The notes under the pieces: generated by a model
What the model saw: the letters and a program-made list of their open reading frames with translations, nothing else
The model's database searches: none
Told to the model about the DNA's origin: nothing
Part shown: piece after piece, positions 1 through 7,889 of the stretch
Numbering within the stretch: the first letter of the stretch is position 1
Layout: each line of letters opens with the position of its first letter
NCBI RefSeq assembly: GCF_016890225.1
Contig: NZ_JAFELM010000043.1
Location: 186,001 to 250,000, forward strand
From: Bacillus suaedaesalsae
GTDB lineage: Bacteria > Bacillota > Bacilli > Bacillales > SA4
Length of the DNA: 64,000 nucleotides
Direction: 5' to 3'
Translations under genes and position numbers: made by a program

Positions 1-747
1 TTTTTCTACTAAATGAGAGCTCTTTTTTAGAAATTTATACGCGTCTCTCATTCTTGAGATTTCAGTTAGTTGAGAGGAAATTGACTCAATATCTTGTTTT
101 AAGTGATGCTTTACCAACCTATTTACCGCGATAGGGTCATAGCTTTCAATCTCATCTGAAATAAATTGTTTTACCATGATGAGATCAGACTGAATTGGCA
201 TAGTATTAAAACTCATATATATTCTAAATGTATTGTAAGCATCGTACATTGGATTATGAGGTTCTCCATAAAACTCTAAGCCATAAAGCTTTAAAGCATT
301 TTCAACCGAAAATTGACTTTTCGTTACTCGCTTTGCCATTACAGCCTGGAGGTCGACGTAGCGTTGTTCAATTTTTCGAATGGTTGCCTCAGGTGTAGCA
401 TGAAATTCACTATCAAGCTTAAGTCTAGATAAGTCACTTTTTGACCAAGAGAAGAATTGTGTTTTCTTTACTCCACCGATCCACGTTAAAAACTCCTCTA
501 ATACGTCTGGGAATGTTTTCGCTAGAGAAAGGTCATCATCTGTAATTCCGGTTAAGTTTTGGCAGAACCTGCTAAGAGGAGCGGAGTTTTTTGGCTTAAT
601 GTATTGATCAAAACTTGTAAGAGAATGAGTATTCAGATCATATTTTACGGCACCTAGACGAATTGCCTCCATATCAGTAAACGACATCCCAGTATTCGAA
701 CAAAGCATTTCAAAATCAAAGAACACATAGTGCTTTATTTCAGCCAT
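1..747 (-). CDS. DEDDh-type 3'-5' exonuclease domain protein (partial, 3' end outside window)
   Basis: The reading frame starts at ATG 747 after a GGAGTTGGAAGG ribosome binding site and stays open to base 1, so 249 residues are visible and the C-terminus is missing. Near the N-terminus FFDFEM supplies the Asp and Glu of exonuclease motif I (D11, E13). Later, HNPMYDAYNT gives His-x4-Asp, the DEDDh motif III. This is the fold of DnaQ, RNase T and KapD-type nucleases, which remove nucleotides from 3' ends of DNA or RNA with two metal ions. Whether it acts on DNA or RNA cannot be told. It could be KapD-like, but its length already exceeds what I recall for KapD (about 205 residues). The gene has no operon partner in view. 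Confidence 0.75.
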   Translation of the reverse strand, partial: MAEIKHYVFFDFEMLCSNTGMSFTDMEAIRLGAVKYDLNTHSLTSFDQYIKPKNSAPLSRFCQNLTGITDDDLSLAKTFPDVLEEFLTWIGGVKKTQFFSWSKSDLSRLKLDSEFHATPEATIRKIEQRYVDLQAVMAKRVTKSQFSVENALKLYGLEFYGEPHNPMYDAYNTFRIYMSFNTMPIQSDLIMVKQFISDEIESYDPIAVNRLVKHHLKQDIESISSQLTEISRMRDAYKFLKKSSHLVEK

Positions 748-955
748 TCCTTCCAACTCCCTTCTGCAATAAAATTATAAAGGTTTTATGAGTTGGAGGA
801 AATGGGGAATCATTTCCTTAGTATAAAATATCCAAATCTCAATGCGATAATATGTAGTATCGGTTCATAAGGAAAAAGAAACAAAGACAAATGTCAATGT
901 CAGTGTTTACTATTACTACCTATCATTTACTAATGCACATAAATGTTTACTGCCA

Positions 956-961
956 TATAAT
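956..961 (+). promoter_or_regulatory. Possible -10 box for the 6S RNA
   Basis: A perfect TATAAT lies about 40 bases upstream of where the conserved 6S fold becomes recognisable. No convincing -35 hexamer stands 16-18 bases upstream, so this is a weak call. Transcription would begin near 968. Confidence 0.35.
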
Positions 962-984
962 CAAAAGATGTAAATAACACATTA

Positions 985-1192
985 CACCTAAGCATAAAAC
1001 CATCCTGTTTTGTTCGTGACCACATAAAAAACTGAACAAATATAGAAGCGGAACGCCTATATACGACCCGAACGCCATGCTCATAACAAGCCTGAGACCG
1101 CGAGAAGGGAAGTTGCAGCAATCCACCTGGAGCAAGTTCAGGTTTTCTATACGGTTACGGCATGACGGGACTACATACAACACACACACAAT
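985..1192 (+). ncRNA. ssrS: 6S RNA (RNA polymerase-binding regulatory RNA)
   Basis: The stretch has no plausible gene but aligns by eye with the 3' half of E. coli 6S RNA: an ATGCTC block, a CCGCGAGAAGGG block, AGTTGCAGCAATCCACCTGG, then the apical hairpin ACCTG-GAGCAAGTT-CAGGT, followed by GGTTACGGCATGACGGG. GCCATGC (about 1073-1079) and GCATGACGGG (about 1158-1167) can pair to build the rod around a central bubble. 6S RNA mimics an open promoter and sequesters the housekeeping RNA polymerase holoenzyme in stationary phase. Ends are approximate: the 5' end rests on the TATAAT at 956-961 and the 3' end on the terminator at 1193-1225. B. subtilis has two 6S RNAs; which one this matches is not decided here. 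Confidence 0.75.
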
Positions 1193-1225
1193 TTTTACCT
1201 TACTCAGTTTAGAGTAGGGTTTCTT
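1193..1225 (+). terminator. Intrinsic terminator after 6S RNA
   Basis: CCTTACTC and GAGTAGGG form an 8-bp stem (one T-G wobble) with a short loop, followed by TTTCTTTTATTT. Confidence 0.6.
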
Positions 1226-1362
1226 TTATTTGTAATTCATAAGAAGATTTTAGACACATAATGGATTGTTTTTGAAACATGAATTCTGATATTGAATCAT
1301 AAGTAAGTGATCTTGAATTGAGGCATTTACATCCATAAATCAACGTATAAATCAAATCGCAC

Positions 1363-2496
1363 TTAATTTTGTTTACCTTCATAAGCCACCCATACAGGTT
1401 CACTAATTCGTGCTGATAATTCTAATACTTTTGACCTTACTCGTTTTGCTTCTGTACCTTGAAGTGGTGTAGGTTGATAATTGTTTCGAGATGAAACGGA
1501 AGAGATACTAAACGGGATGACGTTTACTTCTTTTTGGTCAAGTAACTCACCATCTTCAAAATGAAACACTTGCTGAAATACCATTGTGTCTTTATCACTT
1601 GGATTCCGATTGCCGCCAAACATGAAATTGCCAAGGCTATACACAATGAATTTTCCGTTATATTCTTCAATTCCTTGTAAAACATGAGGGTGATGTCCCA
1701 ACACTAAGTCTGCTCCACTATCAATAGTATAACGACCTAAAGACTTTTGTGTAGCATTTGGGACATAGCTTCGTTCTTCCCCCCAATGAAAATGTACTAA
1801 CACAATATGTGCACCTTGCCCACGCAAGGTGTCAATATCAGCTTTAATTTGGTTTCTTATTTCGTATGTATCATTCCATCCGTTATAACCTATTGCACCA
1901 ATCTTAATTCCTTTAACAGTTGAAAGGTGCTGATAGCCGTTACCAAAATATCCAACATTGTTTGCTTGTAGATTCGTAACCGTATCTTGAAAACCTTTCT
2001 GTAAATAGTCATAGATGTGATTGTTTGCAAGGTTCACCGCTTCGATACTACCTTCATTTAAAATTTGTGTATAAGCAGGATCTCCCTTAAAGCGGAATGT
2101 TTTCTCTGCTTTTTGTGTAGAGGTTGTTAGCGTTGTCTCTAAATTGACGCTTGTAAAATCATCCGCACTGAAAAGGGATTTAATGTTTTCGGTAAAAAAA
2201 GATAATCCATTGCGGTCTGCTTCATGTTTGAACGTACCGTCATATCCAAAGCTATCATCACTACCAATCGTAAAGTCACCGGCTGCACTTAATGTAATGC
2301 TAGTTTTTTCTGGCTTAGGAGGGACAGGTTTAGAAACCGTAACGGTTGGATGTTGCAAGGGAACATGCTCTTTTACAACATTCACTTCTTCGGTGTTCTC
2401 TGAGTTTGTTAGGTTTGAAGCAATTTCCAATGGACTACAGGCACTAAGAACTAAAATGATGAAAAGACTACAAATAGCATACATGTTTTTCCCCAA
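1363..2496 (-). CDS. CapA-family lipoprotein (poly-gamma-glutamate capsule-type metallophosphatase fold)
   Basis: The 377-residue protein starts at TTG 2496, chosen because GGAGG stands 8 bases upstream; the internal ATG at 2484 is too far from it. A lipoprotein signal ends in LSAC (Cys20), predicting a membrane-anchored extracytoplasmic protein. After a Pro/Thr-rich linker the CapA/PGA_cap domain follows, with AAGDFTIG, NLETTLT, NLANNHIYDY, LVHFHWGEE and LGHHPHVLQG, the metal-ligand pattern of the calcineurin-like capsule proteins. In B. anthracis CapA belongs to the capsule export complex, but no capB, capC or capD lies nearby. A role in wall or polymer metabolism is therefore only inferred. 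Confidence 0.85.
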   Translation of the reverse strand: MGKNMYAICSLFIILVLSACSPLEIASNLTNSENTEEVNVVKEHVPLQHPTVTVSKPVPPKPEKTSITLSAAGDFTIGSDDSFGYDGTFKHEADRNGLSFFTENIKSLFSADDFTSVNLETTLTTSTQKAEKTFRFKGDPAYTQILNEGSIEAVNLANNHIYDYLQKGFQDTVTNLQANNVGYFGNGYQHLSTVKGIKIGAIGYNGWNDTYEIRNQIKADIDTLRGQGAHIVLVHFHWGEERSYVPNATQKSLGRYTIDSGADLVLGHHPHVLQGIEEYNGKFIVYSLGNFMFGGNRNPSDKDTMVFQQVFHFEDGELLDQKEVNVIPFSISSVSSRNNYQPTPLQGTEAKRVRSKVLELSARISEPVWVAYEGKQN

Positions 2497-2509
2497 CCGA
2501 CTAACCTCC

Positions 2510-2797
2510 AGTTATATGTTACTTGTTTATTTCCATTTTAAGTAAATTAATGGTACTTTTTTCTATATATACCACAGCTTAATTTGGAATACCTTTAGGG
2601 TGACAAAACAAGTCAAAACAAGTTAAAAATATACAATTAAAGCAGATCTTTTCGCTATTTTCCTACACGTTTATCTCTTTATATGTTTGTATGCGATTGA
2701 TAAATAAGGTAGAACCAGAGATTATTTTTTATGGTAGAGAAAGGTAATTTGTATCGACTGTTGAATAGATAAAGAGGTTAATTTGGGTGGTGATAGG
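2510..2797. other. Intergenic region between divergent genes
   Basis: About 285 bases of AT-rich DNA separate the CapA-like gene (minus) from the small exported protein (plus). It must hold both promoters, but no sigma-factor box is clear enough to call and no long hairpin was seen. Confidence 0.4.
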
Positions 2798-3232
2798 GTG
2801 AAGAAAACGGTTATTATTGCACTCTCTCTTGTCTTTGCATTTTCACATTCTGTTATGGCATTAGACTGGGATCCGTTTGTTGTTTGGAACGGAAAAATGT
2901 ATGAAGTAACAGACGAAGAAGTTATGGATGTTGAAGATAAAATAGGGAGCGTAAGAAGAAAAGCTAACAATATGACAGGTAAATATTGGGGAGATGCTTC
3001 GAATGCATTCCCAAGAGGCACTGAATATTATGGAATACATGGTCTCTCCACACATGAGGCAATTGCAGTAGAAGTGGAAGAGAATAAATGGATGAAGGCA
3101 GTATACATAGGTGCATCCCATGACGAATTTTCGCTTGATTCAATAACCTTTATGTTAGTCCTTGGAATTATGCTTTTTGTAGTGGTGATGGTGATCGTTC
3201 TTGTTGATAAAAGGAGAAGACATATAAGTTAG
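2798..3232 (+). CDS. Exported/membrane-anchored protein of unknown function
   Basis: I do not recognise this 144-residue protein. It opens with a classic signal peptide (KKTVIIALSLVFAFSHSVMA) and has a mixed soluble part of about 95 residues containing two tryptophan-rich stretches. It ends in a single transmembrane helix (about residues 115-135) with an RRRH stop-transfer tail. GTG 2798 is preferred because GGTGGTGAT, close to the ideal ribosome binding site, lies just upstream; TTG 2783 is the alternative. The topology predicts a soluble domain outside the membrane. The next gene is an ECF sigma factor, but the 100-base gap with its own promoter argues against one operon. Confidence 0.7.
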   Translation: MKKTVIIALSLVFAFSHSVMALDWDPFVVWNGKMYEVTDEEVMDVEDKIGSVRRKANNMTGKYWGDASNAFPRGTEYYGIHGLSTHEAIAVEVEENKWMKAVYIGASHDEFSLDSITFMLVLGIMLFVVVMVIVLVDKRRRHIS

Positions 3233-3276
3233 CAGTTGAAGCTTATGTTTCACTGCTTTTTTATATTGTAGATTTT

Positions 3277-3304
3277 TGTAACCAAATTAGAAATTACTCG
3301 TCTA
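3277..3304 (+). promoter_or_regulatory. ECF sigma-type promoter ahead of the sigma-factor gene
   Basis: TGTAACC (3277-3283), a 15-base spacer, and CGTCTA (3299-3304) fit the AAC...CGTC pattern of Bacillus ECF promoters such as those read by SigM, SigX and SigW. The placement suggests the sigma factor transcribes its own gene. Confidence 0.65.
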
Positions 3305-3333
3305 AAGGTTAGTTTATAAACGGAGTTGATCAA

Positions 3334-3903
3334 ATGAATGAAGAAACATTACCGGTAATGAATGAAGAGAAAATAAGAAGTCTTATGGAAGAATATGGTT
3401 CGGGACTCTTGAAACTGGCATATTCCTATGTGAGAAATTGGAATACAGCCGAAGATCTTGTGCAAGAAACATTCATAACCATTTATTCCAAATATCAATT
3501 TTTTGATCAGAAATCAACAATTAAAACATGGATTTACCGAATTGCAATAAATAAATGCAAGGACTATCTAAAGAGTCCGAAAAATAGATTCCTTAGTTAC
3601 TATTCTTCACATTTAGTTCACTCAGATAATGAAAAAAGTGTCACAGACAAACTTATAGATAATGAGGAAGCTATATCAATTTCCGGTAGTTTAATGAAAC
3701 TTCCCGTGAAATACCGTGAAGTACTACTTTTTTATTATTATGAAGAGCTGTCAATTAAGGAGATTTCTGAGTTAATAAACGTAACAGAAGGAAATGTGAA
3801 AACAAGACTTTTAAGGGGAAGGGAGAAGTTTAAAAAACAATATGAGTTGAGGAGGATCGAAGATGTCGGAACAATTGAAGAATTTAAAAACAGCATTGGA
3901 TAA
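3334..3903 (+). CDS. ECF-type RNA polymerase sigma factor
   Basis: The 189-residue protein has the two-domain ECF layout. Region 2 (about residues 15-85) carries YVRNWNTAEDLVQETFITIY and IKTWIYRIAINKCKD. Region 4 (about 115-170) is a helix-turn-helix with LPVKYREVLLFYYYEELSIK and ISELINVTEGNVKTRL. Such factors direct RNA polymerase to stress promoters when their membrane anti-sigma factor releases them. The gene overlaps the next by 41 bases, the usual coupling of sigma and anti-sigma, and an ECF-type promoter upstream implies autoregulation. It resembles the SigM/SigV class; the exact orthologue is not assigned. Confidence 0.92.
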   Translation: MNEETLPVMNEEKIRSLMEEYGSGLLKLAYSYVRNWNTAEDLVQETFITIYSKYQFFDQKSTIKTWIYRIAINKCKDYLKSPKNRFLSYYSSHLVHSDNEKSVTDKLIDNEEAISISGSLMKLPVKYREVLLFYYYEELSIKEISELINVTEGNVKTRLLRGREKFKKQYELRRIEDVGTIEEFKNSIG

Positions 3904-4714
3904 CACGACCTTTAAAGGTAAAACATTCGATGAACAACTCCAAGATGCTACCTTGAACAAGATAAAAACTAAAAAGAATTCCTATTTGTTTAGTGTAAGA
4001 AATTTATTTCCTGCATTAGTATTTCCAGCTGTAATCCTACTTGCTTTTATTGTATTTAACCAAAGCTTCATAATAGGGGAAAAAACAGATGTACCTTTGA
4101 CACAGGGAAGTGAAATAACGGGTGTAGAGGTAGAAAATTTACTTTTGATTACAAACATAGAGAATGATGACCCAAGTGTTATTTTGTTAAACTTAAACCA
4201 AAAAGAAAATGCGATTAAGATGATACAAATTCCGCATCGTGTTAACTATCAAGGTACTACAATCGAACATGTATTTCTAAATGGAAAACTAGTTGAAAAT
4301 GATTTTGAAGATCAGTTAGGAATTGAGATTGATAAACGAATTGTGATTAACCCTAATCAGCTTGGTGAAAAAGTGGAAGAAATTGGAGAGGTTATCGTTA
4401 ATAATCCGTTTGAATTCAGTTCCTTTCCAAAAGGAGAGGTATCATTAAAAACGAAGAATGAAGTAATTGAATTTGTTTCCATGAGAAAAGAAGATCCAAG
4501 AGGTATTTATGGTAGGAACAATCGGATTGTTTCGATTTTCAAAGAACTGACTTATAAAAGTGATTTTGGGTTACCGAGTGATGATATAGAATTATTTAAA
4601 AGTGCTCAGTATGAGGAAATGGAAGGCTATTTCCATGACTCTATCAATGATTCCAAGTGGACTGGAGTCATAGATGAAGAAGCATTGAAACGTTTTAAAC
4701 AAGATATAAATTAA
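3863..4714 (+). CDS. Probable membrane-bound anti-sigma factor
   Basis: ATG 3863 follows GAGGAGGATCGAAG and lies inside the end of the sigma gene, so the two are translationally coupled. The 283-residue product has a cytoplasmic segment of about 45 residues, one transmembrane helix near residues 47-67 (LFPALVFPAVILLAFIVF) and a large extracytoplasmic domain. No zinc-binding His-x3-Cys-x2-Cys motif is present, so it is not a ZAS-type anti-sigma. Its role rests on position and topology: it should hold the ECF sigma at the membrane until an envelope signal acts on the outer domain, which matches no family I can name. Confidence 0.75.
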   Translation: MSEQLKNLKTALDNTTFKGKTFDEQLQDATLNKIKTKKNSYLFSVRNLFPALVFPAVILLAFIVFNQSFIIGEKTDVPLTQGSEITGVEVENLLLITNIENDDPSVILLNLNQKENAIKMIQIPHRVNYQGTTIEHVFLNGKLVENDFEDQLGIEIDKRIVINPNQLGEKVEEIGEVIVNNPFEFSSFPKGEVSLKTKNEVIEFVSMRKEDPRGIYGRNNRIVSIFKELTYKSDFGLPSDDIELFKSAQYEEMEGYFHDSINDSKWTGVIDEEALKRFKQDIN

Positions 4715-4718
4715 ATTG

Positions 4719-4748
4719 AAAGCTGCTTGAACATTCTCAGGCAGCTTT
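4719..4748. terminator. Bidirectional terminator between convergent genes
   Basis: A 12-bp stem (AAAGCTGCTTGA / TCAGGCAGCTTT) with a six-base loop is flanked by T-rich sequence on one side and A-rich on the other. It serves the anti-sigma gene and the convergent hydrolase gene, whose stop codon starts inside it. Confidence 0.85.
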
Positions 4749-5515
4749 TATTTTAATTGTTGAACAAAATTATGAACGAGATCATTCACTTGTTTAGATC
4801 TTCTTGTCGGCAAACGATGTGAGGAGCGTTTGATAATTTCAATCTTAACTTGTTGTAGGGTTGATTTATAAAATTTACTATATGTGTTAATTGGATCTGC
4901 AAGACTTCCGTAAATAAGTAACGTTGGTTTTGTAAATGAAGAGATTTGTCTTTTACAGTTAAAGTTAAGGGATTGTAGGTAATACTTTGACCATACGTCA
5001 CCATTTGATTTATACATATGTTCTTTTAGTTTTTGACGAAGTGACTTATTTTTAGTGTGACTAATAGCTAGGACCTGTGATAGCATCCTTTTATTATTCT
5101 TGGCTGTATAGATGCCGAGCTTATGTTCATTCACGAGAAAAAAGTTATCAACTACAGGAAATCCTCCGCACATGATGAGTGCTTTTACCATTGAAGGATG
5201 ATCAATACACATTTGTTGTGCAACAGTACCTCCTGATGAATAGCCGAATATCGCCGCATTTGTTATTTCCAAGTGATTTAAAAGTTGGACAAGGTCCTCG
5301 CTAAAGCGTTTAATCGTTATTTCAGAACCACCCTTGTATGAGCTGTCCCCTTGTCCAATGAGATCTGGGATAATTAGACGATGGTGCTCTGAAAGAGATT
5401 TTTGTTCTTCAAACACAATTCTTCCCATACCTGGAGGATGGATCATAAGAATTGGTGTCCCAGTTCCTATATCTTCATAATAAATTTGTTCACTATTAAT
5501 TGTAAGTGTAGGCAT
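4748..5515 (-). CDS. Alpha/beta hydrolase
   Basis: The 255-residue protein starts at ATG 5515, eight bases after AGGAG; an in-frame ATG at 5560 lacks a site. It has the oxyanion-side motif HPPGMGR after the first strand, DLIGQGDS, and the nucleophile elbow GYSSGG (Ser93 of GxSxG). The C-terminal RSSHRLP supplies the likely catalytic His. The length and cap region fit small esterases or lactonases of the alpha/beta hydrolase fold. The substrate is not predictable. It is monocistronic on the minus strand, convergent with the sigma operon. Confidence 0.85.
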   Translation of the reverse strand: MPTLTINSEQIYYEDIGTGTPILMIHPPGMGRIVFEEQKSLSEHHRLIIPDLIGQGDSSYKGGSEITIKRFSEDLVQLLNHLEITNAAIFGYSSGGTVAQQMCIDHPSMVKALIMCGGFPVVDNFFLVNEHKLGIYTAKNNKRMLSQVLAISHTKNKSLRQKLKEHMYKSNGDVWSKYYLQSLNFNCKRQISSFTKPTLLIYGSLADPINTYSKFYKSTLQQVKIEIIKRSSHRLPTRRSKQVNDLVHNFVQQLK

Positions 5516-5609
5516 TTTCTCATCTCCTATTGTTAAATATGTTTCCATATATAAATGCATTTATTCCAGACTAAGATTCTAACAATATTTACTAGGAATA
5601 TTAAAAATA

Positions 5610-5624
5610 TTGTAAACGTTTTTA
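5610..5624 (+). promoter_or_regulatory. Possible catabolite-responsive (cre-like) site
   Basis: TTGTAAACGTTTTTA matches the CcpA consensus WTGNAANCGNWNNCW at all but one position and overlaps the -35 box of the sigma-D-like promoter, where CcpA would repress. This is a single motif match in AT-rich DNA. Confidence 0.3.
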
Positions 5625-5639
5625 AAAAGTAGCCGATAT
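5613..5639 (+). promoter_or_regulatory. Sigma-D (motility) promoter of chemoreceptor gene
   Basis: TAAA (5613-5616), 15 bases, GCCGATAT (5632-5639): one base from the B. subtilis SigD consensus TAAA-N15-GCCGATAA, 34 bases before the start codon of a chemoreceptor. Confidence 0.8.
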
Positions 5640-5672
5640 ACAAACCGATAGTATATAAAAGGGGGTACATCT

Positions 5673-7352
5673 ATGAAAAGCTTAAAAGTAAAATTATTAC
5701 TATCATTTAGTGTTGTATTAGCGATTTTCGCGCTTGTTACGGTGGCAACTGCTATTTTCGTAAATCAATACAACCAAAATGTTGAAGAGCTAGTAGAAAA
5801 GGATGTAGAAATATTAATTGCTGATGAGATATTAGCAGCAAATATTCAAGAGAGAATTGCGTTAGTTCGTGGTTATGTATTATTTGGTGATGATTCATAT
5901 GTTGAACGCTTCAATGAAGTGACAAAAGAAAGTCATGATTATGAGAAGAAGTTACTAACACTTTCCACATCGTCAGAGGCGAAGAGATTAATTGAGGAAA
6001 GTAAACAATGGGAAACGTATATTGAAGATTACTTGTTTCCAATTGTAAATACAGGGGATCGAGCTCTGTCTGAGGGCATCCTTAAAGATAAAGTTACGCC
6101 AATGGGACGTAATATTGATGAAGGGTTTAAAGAGCTTGCTTTAAAAAGAGAAAGTGATATAAAGGATAAAGGAAAACAGTTATTATCTGAGGGTTCTAAT
6201 TTAATCCTAATAAACATTATTATTGCTCTTATTGGTATCGTAGTGGGGATTTTTGTTGCTATGATGATGGCCATTAGAATAACGAAACCCATTAATATGG
6301 TGTCAGACCGTATGGCACTTTTAGCTGAAGGTGATTTAAGCCAAGAAGAGCTAAAAACAAAGTCAAAAGACGAGATTGGAAAGTTAGTTGCGAATGTGAA
6401 CAAGTTAGTGAGAAACCTTCGTGTGTTAATTGGTGAAGTAAGTGATTCTACGATGCAAGTAACAGCTTCAAGTGAAGAATTGACTGCAAGTGCTGAGCAA
6501 AGTACCGAAGCGGCAGAACAAATTTCATCTTTAGCACAAACAGCAGCAGCCGGATCAGAAAAACAACAAATAAGTACGGAAGAAGTTCTTGCGGCCATGC
6601 AACAACTGTCAGCTGGCTTAGAACAGGTTGCGAAAAATGGACATGATATGAATTTGTTAACAGAAGATGCAAACAATGTGTCAGCAACAGGAGCAAGTGC
6701 TGTAAAACAAGTTGTTCAACAAATGAATAACATACAAACTTCTGTAAAAGAGACATCTGATATCATTACTAATTTAGGAGATTTATCAACAGAGATTAGT
6801 AATATTCTATCATTAATTACTTCCATTGCAGAACAAACAAACTTACTGGCATTAAACGCAGCGATAGAAGCAGCAAGAGCTGGTGAACAAGGTAAAGGCT
6901 TCGCTGTTGTTGCGGACGAAGTAAGAAAATTAGCAGAGGAGTCACGTTCATCTGCAGATCAAATCGCATCGATGATTTCAGAAATTCAATCTGAAACCAA
7001 AAAAGCGATTAAATCTATGCAAAGTGGACAAGAGAAAGTAAGTGAAGGAATTGGCTATACTAATAGCGTAACAGAAGCATTTACAGATATCCAAAGTACA
7101 AATGAGCAGGTGAACTCAAAGGTTACTGATGTTGCCTCTGCCATTCAAGAAATGACAAGTGTGAGTAGCAATGTATTAACTGCCATCACGGAAGTTTCTG
7201 AACTAGCAAAGGAAGGCGCAACCTTTAGCCAGAGCAGCTCTGCTGCAAACCAAGAGCAGCTGGCTACAATGGAAGAGATCGCAGCATCTGCACAATCACT
7301 ATCAAAATTAGCAGAAGATTTACAAATACAAATCAACAAATTTAAACTGTAA
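5673..7352 (+). CDS. Methyl-accepting chemotaxis protein
   Basis: This 559-residue chemoreceptor has an N-terminal transmembrane helix (about 8-28), an extracytoplasmic sensor of about 150 residues, and a second helix near 180-205. A HAMP linker follows ([19 protein letters not shown]), then a long coiled-coil signalling domain. The hairpin tip [19 protein letters not shown], which contacts CheA and CheW, is intact and is followed by [16 protein letters not shown]. The helical outer domain looks like a 4-helix-bundle sensor; the ligand is unknown. GGGGG before ATG 5673 is a strong binding site, and a sigma-D promoter sits just upstream. No other chemotaxis gene is adjacent. Confidence 0.95.
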   Translation: MKSLKVKLLLSFSVVLAIFALVTVATAIFVNQYNQNVEELVEKDVEILIADEILAANIQERIALVRGYVLFGDDSYVERFNEVTKESHDYEKKLLTLSTSSEAKRLIEESKQWETYIEDYLFPIVNTGDRALSEGILKDKVTPMGRNIDEGFKELALKRESDIKDKGKQLLSEGSNLILINIIIALIGIVVGIFVAMMMAIRITKPINMVSDRMALLAEGDLSQEELKTKSKDEIGKLVANVNKLVRNLRVLIGEVSDSTMQVTASSEELTASAEQSTEAAEQISSLAQTAAAGSEKQQISTEEVLAAMQQLSAGLEQVAKNGHDMNLLTEDANNVSATGASAVKQVVQQMNNIQTSVKETSDIITNLGDLSTEISNILSLITSIAEQTNLLALNAAIEAARAGEQGKGFAVVADEVRKLAEESRSSADQIASMISEIQSETKKAIKSMQSGQEKVSEGIGYTNSVTEAFTDIQSTNEQVNSKVTDVASAIQEMTSVSSNVLTAITEVSELAKEGATFSQSSSAANQEQLATMEEIAASAQSLSKLAEDLQIQINKFKL

Positions 7353-7357
7353 GTTAT

Positions 7358-7392
7358 AAGGGATATAGCGGAGACGTTATATCCTTTTTTTT
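7358..7392 (+). terminator. Intrinsic terminator after chemoreceptor gene
   Basis: AAGG-GATATA pairs with TATATCCTT across a GC-containing loop, followed by eight T residues. Confidence 0.8.
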
Positions 7393-7451
7393 AGGCTTTA
7401 CAAATTAAATAAGATTACTTAAAATAATGGATATACTAATTTTTAACATTT

Positions 7452-7586
7452 AAGGAGGAATCAGGATCAGATGAATACACCTGTTGTTTTACAAATGGTT
7501 TTAGCTTGATACGGGATAAGTCTGCCCATTTTCAGCTAACCAATCGTAAGACAACTGGATTCATCTGACCTTTTCCTCCTTTTTAT
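7452..7586 (+). promoter_or_regulatory. Long-hairpin leader (probable ribosome-mediated attenuator) ahead of ABC-F gene
   Basis: A nearly continuous hairpin of about 130 nt is formed. AAGGAGGAA (7452-7460) pairs with TTCCTCCTT (7573-7581), GG (7464-7465) with CC (7569-7570), and TCAGATGAAT (7467-7476) with ATTCATCTGA (7559-7568). Further pairing of CCTGTTGTTTTAC with GTAAGACAACTGG continues inward. It ends in TTTTTAT, so it can act as a terminator. The 5' arm contains a ribosome binding site and start codon of a 12-codon reading frame, which a ribosome would keep open. ABC-F genes such as vmlR and lmo0919 are known to use upstream reading frames and terminators this way. That this leader belongs to the gene 300 bases downstream is inferred. 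Confidence 0.6.
7471..7509 (+). CDS. Putative 12-residue leader peptide
   Basis: ATG 7471 begins the frame MNTPVVLQMVLA, ending at TGA 7507-7509. AAGGAGG lies 12 bases upstream (slightly far) and a weaker AGGA 5 bases upstream. The start and binding site lie in the 5' arm of the terminator-like hairpin, so ribosome occupancy would prevent it from forming. Its only likely role is regulatory: a ribosome stalled here by an antibiotic would let transcription continue into the ABC-F gene. Confidence 0.5.
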   Translation: MNTPVVLQMVLA

Positions 7587-7621
7587 ATTGATATTGAGAT
7601 GCATTTTTGGGGTGTCAATTC

Positions 7622-7662
7622 ATTTGAGGCAGGGTATCTTATTACTCTGCCTATTATTTCTA
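7622..7662 (+). promoter_or_regulatory. Second hairpin in the ABC-F leader region
   Basis: AGGCAGGGTA and TTACTCTGCCT form a stable stem followed by ATTATTTC. It may be a weak terminator or an RNA processing element. The remaining 200 bases up to the ABC-F gene contain no recognisable gene. Confidence 0.4.
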
Positions 7663-7889
7663 GTATAAATGGAATATTCAATAGAGCAGTGTTGAGTTTC
7701 AGCCCTAGCCTACCTAAGATCAAATTGTTGAAAAGATGAAGGGGAAATTACCCTTAATTACCTTTAGAACATATTCTTAGTTTGAGGTTAAGCGGAGCGG
7801 TTGCAATTTTTAAGTGGAAGAGGTCTATCATGAGTCCTCCTGTTTTTACGATTGGATTTATATATATCCATTAAAAGGAGAGACAAATT

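Noticed and set aside
930-1189. Two open frames of 63 and 80 codons on the minus strand
   Set aside because: They cover the 6S RNA, have no family resemblance or good ribosome binding site, and their content is explained by the structured RNA on the plus strand.
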